Below are positions 55,774 through 62,564 of a stretch of DNA of 64,000 nucleotides, one piece after another (position 1 is the stretch's first letter; every line of letters starts with the position of its first letter). Both the position numbers and the translations under genes were made by a program. A model generated the notes under the pieces. That model was not told where the DNA came from. It was given only the letters and a program-made list of their open reading frames with translations, and did not search any database. The stretch lies in the NCBI RefSeq assembly GCF_900105905.1, contig NZ_FNSV01000005.1:3596001-3660000 (forward strand), given 5' to 3'. This DNA is from Rhodococcus koreensis. Lineage in GTDB: Bacteria > Actinomycetota > Actinomycetes > Mycobacteriales > Mycobacteriaceae.

Positions 55774-56519
55774 GCGGCCAGGAAGTCCTCCCACGTCCGC
55801 TTGCCCGTCGCCGCCTCGCGCGACAGGTTGACGCCGTCCCGGTACGCGCGGCCGGCCTTGCCCGGCATCCGGACCGGCATCGTCAGCCGGTGCCTGCCGG
55901 TCGCCTGCAGGTAACTGCGCGCCAGATCGCCCATCCCGTACACCGTCGGCCCGGGCAGGTCGGGAACCAGGCCTGCCGGGGCGCCGAGCGTCAGTTCCAC
56001 CAGACGCGCCGCCACCTCCCCCGAGTCGACCGGCTGGAAGCGCAGTCCGCCCGGGACCGGGATCACCGGCAGTTTCGCCATCTTCTGCAGCATGCTCAGC
56101 ACCAGTTCGTGAAACTGGGCTGCGCGCAACGTCGTCCACGGCAGGCCCGAGTCGGCCACCGCTCGCTCCGCGGCCAGCTTGGACGTGAACCAGCCGAGCG
56201 GAACCCGGTCGGCCCCGATCACCGAGATGTAGACGAGATGCCGCACCCCGGCACGCGAGGCGGCCTCGACCAGGTTCCGGGTCGCCACCTCGTCGCCCTT
56301 GGGGCCACCCGCCAGGTGCAGAACGGTCTCGACCCCGTCCAGTGCGGCTTCAATTCCCTTGCCCTCGAACAGGTCGCCGACCATGTACTCGACGCCGTCG
56401 CCGGGGTCACGGCCGTGCCGGCTGAGGACTCGCACGTCCCGCCCCGCCGCCCGCAGCAGTGGGACGACCTGACGTCCGAGCGTGCCGGTACCGCCGGTGA
56501 TGAGAATGGGTGATGTCAT
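55758..56519 (-). CDS. NmrA-like atypical SDR, partner gene of the ECF41 sigma factor
   Basis: A 253-residue NAD(P)-binding protein of the atypical SDR family. It has ILITGGTGTLGRQVVPLLRA and GDLFEGKGIEAALDGVETVL, with VYISVIGADRVPLGWFTSKL supplying the YxxxK-like region as a degenerate form. Genes for such oxidoreductases or epimerases are the standard neighbours (COE genes) of ECF41 sigma factors. It is divergent from the SigJ-like gene, and its upstream region contains the word TGTCACA characteristic of ECF41 promoters. Substrate unknown. Confidence 0.87.
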   Translation of the reverse strand: MTSPILITGGTGTLGRQVVPLLRAAGRDVRVLSRHGRDPGDGVEYMVGDLFEGKGIEAALDGVETVLHLAGGPKGDEVATRNLVEAASRAGVRHLVYISVIGADRVPLGWFTSKLAAERAVADSGLPWTTLRAAQFHELVLSMLQKMAKLPVIPVPGGLRFQPVDSGEVAARLVELTLGAPAGLVPDLPGPTVYGMGDLARSYLQATGRHRLTMPVRMPGKAGRAYRDGVNLSREAATGKRTWEDFLAAYPGI

Positions 56520-56568
56520 GATCTCTCCAGATTCTTCGGACAGCTGATTTCGGTGGGTCTACCTGTGA

Positions 56569-56595
56569 GACACGCCGCGAGGAAGGAATGTGACA
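56569..56595 (-). promoter_or_regulatory. Predicted ECF41-type promoter of the NmrA-like gene
   Basis: On the minus strand TGTCACA (56595-56589) is followed after 16 bases by TGTC, compared with the known ECF41 pattern TGTCACA-N16-CGTC. It would give a leader of about 40 nt before the ATG at 56519. Confidence 0.62.
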
Positions 56596-56597
56596 CG

Positions 56598-57485
56598 GTG
56601 GACGACCGCGATCGGCTGACCGAGCGTTTCGAGGAACACCGGCCGCGGCTGCGGGCCGTCGCGTACCGGATGCTGGGCTCGGTGAGCGAGGCCGACGACG
56701 CCGTCCAGGAAGCGTGGTTGCGCACGATTCGCGCGGACACCGGCGAGGTGGAGAACCTCGAGGCGTGGCTGATCACGGTGGTGTCGCGGGTGTGCCTGAA
56801 CGTGTTGCGCTCACGCGAGCAGCGGCGCGAGGAACCTCTCGACGTGCAGGCACACGATCCGGCTGTCGGCCACGACGACGGCGGCGACCCCGAACACGAA
56901 GCGATGCTGGCCGACTCGGTCGGGCTGGCGCTGCTGGTCGTGCTCGACACGCTGACCCCGGCCGAGCGGCTCGCGTTCGTGCTGCACGACATGTTCGACG
57001 TGCCGTTCGACGACGTCGCCCCTATCGTGGGCCGCTCCTCCCAGGCGGTGCGGCAACTCGCGAGCCGTGCCCGCCGGCGGGTGAAGGGTGCGTCGTCGGC
57101 ACCGGACCCCGCGGATCTGGACCGCAGGCGAGCTGTCGTCGACGCCTATCTGGCCGCCACCCGCGGCGGCGACTTCGACGCTCTGGTCGCGCTGCTCGAT
57201 CCGGATGTGGTGCTTCGGGCCGATCCCGCTGTCGGACCCACCCCGGGACCTCTCGTGATCCGGGGCGCCCGCGTCGTGGCCAAGGGCGCTCTCGCATCCG
57301 CGGAACGGGCCCGGGTCACCCAGGTGGCCCTGGTGAACGGGGCGGCCGGGCTCGTGATGGCTCCCCGAGGGCGGCTGTATCTGGTGCTGGCGTTCACGAT
57401 CGTGGACGGGAAGATCACCGAGATCGACGTCATCGCGGAGCCGGATCGCGTCCGCCGGCTCGATCTCGCCGTCCTCGGGGACTGA
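56598..57485 (+). CDS. ECF41/SigJ-type sigma factor with SnoaL-like C-terminal domain
   Basis: A 295-residue extracytoplasmic-function sigma factor. Region 2 covers residues 5-75 (FEEHRPRLRAVAYRMLGSVS; EADDAVQEAWLRT). Region 4 is around 115-165 (TPAERLAFVLHDMFDVPFDD; SQAVRQLASRARRRV). A SnoaL-like domain occupies 175-295 (VVDAYLAATRGGDFDALVAL; LYLVLAFTIVDGKITEIDVI) and replaces a separate anti-sigma factor in ECF41 proteins, modulating activity. The start is GTG 56598; the ATG just upstream is followed at once by a stop. Divergent from its presumed target. Confidence 0.9.
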   Translation: MDDRDRLTERFEEHRPRLRAVAYRMLGSVSEADDAVQEAWLRTIRADTGEVENLEAWLITVVSRVCLNVLRSREQRREEPLDVQAHDPAVGHDDGGDPEHEAMLADSVGLALLVVLDTLTPAERLAFVLHDMFDVPFDDVAPIVGRSSQAVRQLASRARRRVKGASSAPDPADLDRRRAVVDAYLAATRGGDFDALVALLDPDVVLRADPAVGPTPGPLVIRGARVVAKGALASAERARVTQVALVNGAAGLVMAPRGRLYLVLAFTIVDGKITEIDVIAEPDRVRRLDLAVLGD

Positions 57486-57569
57486 CCGGTCACCCGAACC
57501 GGGTGATGACCGTCGGCCCCGCGACCCGCAGCATGGAGGGAGCCGACACCCGGGGAGAGGGGCGCGAAC

Positions 57570-59462
57570 GTGACTACTGCCTCGGACGACGATGCCCCAC
57601 CCCGGAGCGCGGCCGCGCCGTCGCCGTTCCCGCCGATCGCGGACTACGCCTTCCTCTCGAACTGCCACACCGGGGCGCTGATCGCGCCGGACGGTTCCGT
57701 CGACTGGCTGTGCGTGCCCCGGTTCGATTCGCCCAGCGTGTTCGGTTCCCTCCTCGACCGTGAGGCCGGGATGTTCCGGATCGGCCCGTTCGGGCTCAAC
57801 GTTCCGGCGTCCCGCCAGTACGAGCCGGGCACCAACATCATCTCGGCGGTGTGGAACACCCCGACCGGGTGGGTGAACGTGCGCAGTGCGCTGACGATGA
57901 GCACGACCCGCGGTGAGGACACCGTCACTCCCCACACGAGGCCGCCGGCGGACGAGGATGCCGACCACATGCTGGTCCGCACGGTCACGTGCCTCGACGG
58001 CAGCGTGGAGGTGGAGTTGGTGTGCGAGCCCGTGTTCGACTACGGACGCGCACCGGCGGAGTGGGTTCTCGTGAACGGTGATCGGCACACCGCCGACGCG
58101 AGCGGTGCGGGGCTCACGCTGCGCCTGCAGACGGACATGGCGCTCGGCATCGAGGGCGGACGGGTTCGCGCGCGCCACATGCTCGAGAAGGGCGAAACCC
58201 TGTACTGCGCGCTGACCTGGGCCGCGGAACTCGCCGCGCCGGGAACGGTGGAAGAGGCTGTCGCGCAACTCGATGCGACCGCGACGTTCTGGCGGCGCTG
58301 GTTCAGTCACGCCCGCTTCCCAGACCATCGGTGGCGTGAGGCGATCCAGAGGTCCGCCCTGACCATCAAGGGCCTCACGTACATGCCGACCGGAGCCACC
58401 GTCGCAGCCCTCACGACTTCCCTGCCGGAAACCCCGGGTGGCGAACGCAATTGGGACTATCGCTACACGTGGATGCGGGATTCCACGTTCACGCTGCAGG
58501 CCCTGCACTACCTGAACCTGGACTGGGAGGCCGACGAGTTCATGCAGTTCATCGCCGACCTCGAGTCGAACGGTGACGGCGCACTGCAGATCATGTACGG
58601 AATCGACGGCACCCGCGACCTCACCGAGTCGACCCGCGACGACCTGTCCGGCTATGCGGGCGCGCGCCCGGTGCGGATCGGTAACGGCGCGTTCGACCAG
58701 CGGCAGAACGACGTGTTCGGCGCCGTCCTCGACTCGATCCTGCTGCACACGGTGCGCAGCAAGCGACTTCCCCGCCGGTTGTGGCCGCTCGTGCAGCAGC
58801 AGGCGGCGTGCGCCTCGGCGGTGTGGCGCGACCCCGATCAGGGGATCTGGGAGGCGCGCGGCGCACCGCAGCACTATGTGTCGTCGAAGCTGATGTGCTG
58901 GGTGGCGCTCGACCGGGCGTCGAAGATCGCGGGCATCCGCGGCGATCGGGCGGCCGAGGACACCTGGCGTGCCACAGCCGAGGAGATCCGCGCCGACATC
59001 CTCGCGCACGGCGTGAAGAAGGGGGTGCTGCGACAGCACTACGACACCGAGGCGCTGGACGCGTCGACGCTGCTCGCCGCGGTCTTCGGGTTCCTACCCC
59101 GCGGGGACGTCCGGCTGCGCGCCACCGTCGACGCCATCGCGAGCGATCTCACCGAGGACGGATTCGTCCTGCGCTACCGCACCGGCGAAACCGACGACGG
59201 ATTGTCGGGCAGGGAAGGCAGTTTCCTGATCTGCTCGTTCTGGCTGGTGTCGGCCCTGACCGTGGTCGATCAGGTGCAGGAGGCCACCGATTTGATGGAG
59301 CGACTGGTCAGCGTGTCGTCTCCCCTGGGCCTGTACGCGGAAGAATTCGACACGAGCACGGGCCGTCACCTCGGCAATTTTCCGCAGGCGTTCTCCCACC
59401 TCGCGCTGATCGAGGCCGCGGGGCGCATCATCCTGCACGAGCGGATGCGGGAACTGATGTGA
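57570..59462 (+). CDS. Glycoside hydrolase family 15 protein (trehalase/glucoamylase type)
   Basis: A 630-residue cytosolic enzyme. The N-terminal beta-sandwich starts PIADYAFLSNCHTGALIAPD with SVDWLCVPRFDSPSVFG. The (alpha/alpha)6 barrel from about residue 265 contains NWDYRYTWMRDSTFTLQALH, ESNGDGALQIMYGIDGT, GNGAFDQRQNDVFG and the late LYAEEFDTSTGRHLGNFPQA with the catalytic glutamate. This layout matches actinobacterial GH15 trehalases, which split trehalose to glucose; glucoamylase activity cannot be excluded. It starts with GTG after a GGGGAGAGG-like site and is not in an obvious operon. Confidence 0.9.
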   Translation: MTTASDDDAPPRSAAAPSPFPPIADYAFLSNCHTGALIAPDGSVDWLCVPRFDSPSVFGSLLDREAGMFRIGPFGLNVPASRQYEPGTNIISAVWNTPTGWVNVRSALTMSTTRGEDTVTPHTRPPADEDADHMLVRTVTCLDGSVEVELVCEPVFDYGRAPAEWVLVNGDRHTADASGAGLTLRLQTDMALGIEGGRVRARHMLEKGETLYCALTWAAELAAPGTVEEAVAQLDATATFWRRWFSHARFPDHRWREAIQRSALTIKGLTYMPTGATVAALTTSLPETPGGERNWDYRYTWMRDSTFTLQALHYLNLDWEADEFMQFIADLESNGDGALQIMYGIDGTRDLTESTRDDLSGYAGARPVRIGNGAFDQRQNDVFGAVLDSILLHTVRSKRLPRRLWPLVQQQAACASAVWRDPDQGIWEARGAPQHYVSSKLMCWVALDRASKIAGIRGDRAAEDTWRATAEEIRADILAHGVKKGVLRQHYDTEALDASTLLAAVFGFLPRGDVRLRATVDAIASDLTEDGFVLRYRTGETDDGLSGREGSFLICSFWLVSALTVVDQVQEATDLMERLVSVSSPLGLYAEEFDTSTGRHLGNFPQAFSHLALIEAAGRIILHERMRELM

Positions 59463-59534
59463 GCCGAGGCCGGGCCCGACACGTCCGCCGCGCGGGCGAC
59501 GGCCTCGCGGTGTCCGCCACCGTAGGCTGATCAT

Positions 59535-60170
59535 GTGTCCCGAGCCGAATCGAGTCGGACGTACAGCGGCCAACCGGTCGCCGAACGTCGCGTAGCCCGC
59601 CGGGCACGGTTCCTCGACTCGGCCCTGTCGGTCTTCGCGGAGAAGACGTACGCCCACAGTTCGATCAGCGACATCTGCGCCGACGCGGGACTGTCGCGGC
59701 GCCAGTTCTACGAGGAGTTCGGCAGCCGCGAGGACATCCTCCTGGCCGTCTACGACACGATTCAGGACGACGCCCGGGACGCCGTGCTCGCCGCGAACGA
59801 GGCGGCCCCCTCCCGCGATCCGCGGACCGTAGCCGGCACCGTGATGACGGCCTACATCGAATCGGTCGGCACCGACGAGCGGCGCGCCAGGATCATCTTC
59901 GCGGAGGTGGTCGGGGCGGGCCCCCGGGTCGAGCAGTACCGCCTCGAGCGCCGCGCACAGTGGGCGCAACTCTTCGAGGCGGTCACCCGCACGATCGACG
60001 GTGGCGTCGTCGACCCACCCGAACGGTTCGCGATGGTGTCGATCGCCTTCATCGGGGCGGTCAACGACCTCGCCCACCACTGGAGCACCGCCTCCCCCCG
60101 GCCGTCCGCGTCGGTCCTGGTGGACGTCCTGAGCACGATGCTCATCGCGCTGGTCACCGATCAGGCCTGA
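59535..60170 (+). CDS. TetR-family transcriptional regulator
   Basis: A 211-residue TetR protein starting with GTG. The DNA-binding part is at residues 20-70 (RFLDSALSVFAEKTYAHSSI; SDICADAGLSRRQFYEEFGS), followed by a helical domain (TVMTAYIESVGTDERRARII; FAEVVGAG). It lies 101 bp upstream of, and reads toward, the secreted lipase gene. Two palindromes in that gap are candidate operators, so it may control the lipase or itself from a site not seen. Confidence 0.88.
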   Translation: MSRAESSRTYSGQPVAERRVARRARFLDSALSVFAEKTYAHSSISDICADAGLSRRQFYEEFGSREDILLAVYDTIQDDARDAVLAANEAAPSRDPRTVAGTVMTAYIESVGTDERRARIIFAEVVGAGPRVEQYRLERRAQWAQLFEAVTRTIDGGVVDPPERFAMVSIAFIGAVNDLAHHWSTASPRPSASVLVDVLSTMLIALVTDQA

Positions 60171-60178
60171 CCGGAACT

Positions 60179-60190
60179 TACTCGCGAGTA
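60179..60190. promoter_or_regulatory. 12-bp palindrome TACTCGCGAGTA
   Basis: A perfect 12-bp dyad, 8 bp after the TetR stop, in the gap before the lipase gene. It is a possible operator half or a minimal TetR site. Confidence 0.35.
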
Positions 60191-60230
60191 TTGCGATACC
60201 CGTCACACCTGATCTAAGGTCTGCACTCAA

Positions 60231-60252
60231 AGTGAGACATGGACGTCTCACT
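60231..60252. promoter_or_regulatory. Candidate operator before the lipase gene
   Basis: AGTGAGAC and GTCTCACT form a perfect 8-bp inverted repeat around ATGGAC, ending 8 bp before the GGGAGGA ribosome site and just after a possible -10 (ATCTAAGGT). A repressor bound here would block the lipase promoter. Confidence 0.55.
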
Positions 60253-60271
60253 TCGGCCCGGGGAGGACCAC

Positions 60272-61684
60272 ATGATCAGATCGAGAGCGCTGCGACACCG
60301 AATACTGCTGGTGGGCGCAATGGTGGTGGGTGCACAGCTCGCCGTCGCCGCACCGTCGGTCGGGGCGCCCACCGACGGCGGGACGGCGGTGGACGTGCAA
60401 CCGGCCCCGGCCGTTCCCGCCTGGCCCGAGGCCGACCGCGGGTTCTACGAGCCGCCCGCCGACGTGGTCGCGGCCGCCGAGCCCGGCGAGATCATCGCCG
60501 CCCGCGAAGTGCGCCTGGCGAACCTGTCCGTGCTTCCGGTGAACGTCGACGCCTGGCAGCTGTCCTACCGCTCCAACAATTCGCGGGACGAGGCGATCCC
60601 GGCGGTCGCGACGGTGATCAAACCTCGGGGCACGATCGACGGCGTCCGCAATCTGCTGTCGCTCCAGCCTGCGGAAGACTCGCTCGGCCAGTACTGCGCC
60701 GCCTCGTACGCGCTGCAGCAGTGGTCCGTTCCCGCGCCGCTGACCGGTCAGGTCGTCGCGCCGTTGCAGTTCCTCGAGGCGCAGGCCGCCCTCGCCCAGG
60801 GATGGGCCGTCGTGATGCCGGACCATCAGGGCCCGAACGCGGCGTATGCGGCCGGGCCCCTCGCGGGCCGCATCACCCTGGACGGAATCCGGGCGGCGGA
60901 GAACTTCGACCCCCTGGAGCTGTCCGGCAGGCAGACCCCGGTCGGACTGATGGGGTACTCGGGTGGCGCGATCGCGACGGGGCATGCCGCCGAACTCCAC
61001 GAGAGCTACGCGCCGGACCTGAACATCGTCGGCGCGGCCGAGGGCGGTATCCCGGCCGATCTCGGCGCCCTGGTCGATCTCGCGGGCAACAACCTGGGCG
61101 CGGGGATCGTGCTGGGCGGGGTGTTCGGGGTGAGCCGGGACTACCCCGAACTCGCGGAGTATCTCGACACCCACCTGAACCCCCTCGGCAAGCAGCTCCT
61201 CGCCGCCAAGGGCAACCTGTGCGTCAGTTATCAGTCCGCGCTGCTGCCGTTCGCGAACCTGCGGGGCCTGTTCGACAGCCCCAGCGGCGACCCGCTGCGC
61301 GATCCGGTGGTCGAATCGGTACTCGACCGGACGAGGATGGGCCATCGGGTGCCGGACGTCCCCATGTTCATGTATCAGGCGAACCCGGACTGGTTGGTGC
61401 CGGTCGGGCCCGTCGACCGGCTCGTCGACACGTACTGCCAGGACCCGGACGCCCGGGTGACGTACATCCGCGACCACGCCAGCGAGCACCTGTCCCTCGA
61501 GCCGGTCGCGGCCGCGAGCGCCCTGATGTGGTTGCGGGACCGTTTCGACGGGGTCCCGGCCGGCGCCGGGTGCGCCACCCACGACGTGGGGTCGATGGCC
61601 CTCGACGAGAAGACGTGGCCGGTGTGGTCGTCGATCGTCGGCGACACACTCGCGAGCCTGCTCGGTCAGCCGATCGGGACGTGA
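60272..61684 (+). CDS. Secreted lipase (LIP/PF03583 family)
   Basis: A 470-residue exported lipase. The signal peptide MIRSRALRHRILLVGAMVVG, then AQLAVAAPSVGA, ends at a likely signal peptidase I site. The mature part has VIKPRGTIDGVRNLLSLQPA, the lid region with a disulphide-prone YCAASYALQQW and the nucleophile elbow GLMGYSGGAIATG at about residue 235. The acid and histidine follow in NPDWLVPVGPVDRLVDTYCQ and DHASEHLSLEP. Relatives hydrolyse triacylglycerols and other esters outside the cell. ATG 60272 is preferred over 60239, because GGGAGGA lies 6 bp upstream and the longer form would include the operator. Confidence 0.92.
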   Translation: MIRSRALRHRILLVGAMVVGAQLAVAAPSVGAPTDGGTAVDVQPAPAVPAWPEADRGFYEPPADVVAAAEPGEIIAAREVRLANLSVLPVNVDAWQLSYRSNNSRDEAIPAVATVIKPRGTIDGVRNLLSLQPAEDSLGQYCAASYALQQWSVPAPLTGQVVAPLQFLEAQAALAQGWAVVMPDHQGPNAAYAAGPLAGRITLDGIRAAENFDPLELSGRQTPVGLMGYSGGAIATGHAAELHESYAPDLNIVGAAEGGIPADLGALVDLAGNNLGAGIVLGGVFGVSRDYPELAEYLDTHLNPLGKQLLAAKGNLCVSYQSALLPFANLRGLFDSPSGDPLRDPVVESVLDRTRMGHRVPDVPMFMYQANPDWLVPVGPVDRLVDTYCQDPDARVTYIRDHASEHLSLEPVAAASALMWLRDRFDGVPAGAGCATHDVGSMALDEKTWPVWSSIVGDTLASLLGQPIGT

Positions 61685-61688
61685 CGGT

Positions 61689-61892
61689 TCACAGCCCGCC
61701 GACACCGGCGAGCAGGGTGCGCGAGCCCTCGTGGAGCCGGGACCGGACGACGTCGACGGTGGTCTTCATCGTCGCCGCCACCTCGTCGCAGGACATTCCC
61801 CGGTAGTACACGAGGGCCAGTGTCTGCCTTTCGAGGGCGGGCAGCGCGTCGACCGCGTCCAATACCGCCGACCTGCACGAATTCACTTGCAT
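61689..61892 (-). CDS. Orphan sigma-70 region 4-like protein
   Basis: A 67-residue protein that consists almost only of an ECF-type region 4: VLDAVDALPALERQTLALVY, then YRGMSCDEVAATMKTTVDVV and RSRLHEGSRTLLAGVGGL. The ATG at 61892 has no strong ribosome site. Sigma region 2 is absent, and upstream sequence shows a terminator and tRNA rather than a decayed region 2. It may be a fragment of a lost ECF gene or an independent HTH regulator. It converges on the lipase gene with 4 bp between stops. Confidence 0.65.
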   Translation of the reverse strand: MQVNSCRSAVLDAVDALPALERQTLALVYYRGMSCDEVAATMKTTVDVVRSRLHEGSRTLLAGVGGL

Positions 61893-61977
61893 GTACCCAT
61901 CGTCAATGACCGGCGGGGTCGGAGACAGGGACCCCAGGGTGACGAACTGCCCACCCAGGGGTGAGCGTGCGGAAAAG

Positions 61978-62015
61978 ACAGAGGGCCACCTTCCCGGGGG
62001 AAGGTGGCCCTCTGT
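61978..62015. terminator. Terminator downstream of tRNA-Thr
   Basis: ACAGAGGGCCACCTTCC pairs perfectly with GGAAGGTGGCCCTCTGT around CGGG. On the minus strand it lies 21 bp past the tRNA 3' end. Confidence 0.82.
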
Positions 62016-62035
62016 GTGCGGAGGCAATTCCGCGG

Positions 62036-62110
62036 TGGAGCCTCCTGTCAGGATTGAACTGACGACCGCTCGCTTACAAGGCGAGTGCTCTACCACTGAG
62101 CTAAGGAGGC
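62036..62110 (-). tRNA. tRNA-Thr, anticodon UGU
   Basis: Reads on the minus strand from GCCTCCTTAGCTCAGTGG to the encoded CCA end. The acceptor stem GCCTCCT pairs with AGGAGGC. The anticodon arm is CTCGC-CTTGTAA-GCGAG, so the anticodon is TGT (ACA codons, threonine). The T arm has the GTTCAATCC motif. 75 nt including CCA, encoded in the DNA. Confidence 0.95.
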
Positions 62111-62182
62111 GGACACGCGCGCCCATCATATCCATTGCAGGAACGTCGGCTACTTCCGCCCACATTGGATAGCGTTGGAGCC

Positions 62183-62563
62183 ATGAGTACCTCGGAGATC
62201 GCCACCGTCCTCGCTTGGCACGACGCCCTCAACTCCGGCGACATCGACACTCTGCTGTCGCTGTCGAGCGACGACATCGAGATGGGTGGACCGAAAGGCG
62301 CCACTCAGGGCCTGGCGGCGCTGCGGGAATGGGCGTCCACCGCGGGCATCACGCTGAATCCGCAGCGAATGTATTACTACGACGGAGTGCTGGTGGTCGA
62401 ACAGCAGGCCACGTGGGCCACGGACCCGGAAGAGACGCGTATCCTGGCCTCTGCATTCCGTGTCGTCCACGATCAGGTCATCTCCACGTTCCGCCACGAG
62501 ACACTCGAGTCTGCACTCTCCGCTACCGATTTGACCGAGAAAGACCTTGTCTCCGACACGTAG
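62183..62563 (+). CDS. NTF2-like (SnoaL) protein
   Basis: A 126-residue NTF2-fold protein: VLAWHDALNSGDIDTLLSLS, DIEMGGPKGATQGLAALREW, LNPQRMYYYDGVLVVEQQAT and FRVVHDQVISTFRHETLESA. The ATG at 62183 follows TTGGAG. Typical roles are small-molecule isomerase or binding protein; unknown here. Its TAG stop is one base before the ATG of the ThrE-like gene, so the two are in one operon. Confidence 0.88.
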   Translation: MSTSEIATVLAWHDALNSGDIDTLLSLSSDDIEMGGPKGATQGLAALREWASTAGITLNPQRMYYYDGVLVVEQQATWATDPEETRILASAFRVVHDQVISTFRHETLESALSATDLTEKDLVSDT

Positions 62564-62564
62564 T

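Noticed and set aside
61689..62165. 159-residue extended version of the sigma region 4 protein
   Set aside because: The extension reads through the terminator and tRNA-Thr gene, so only the part after ATG 61892 is credible.
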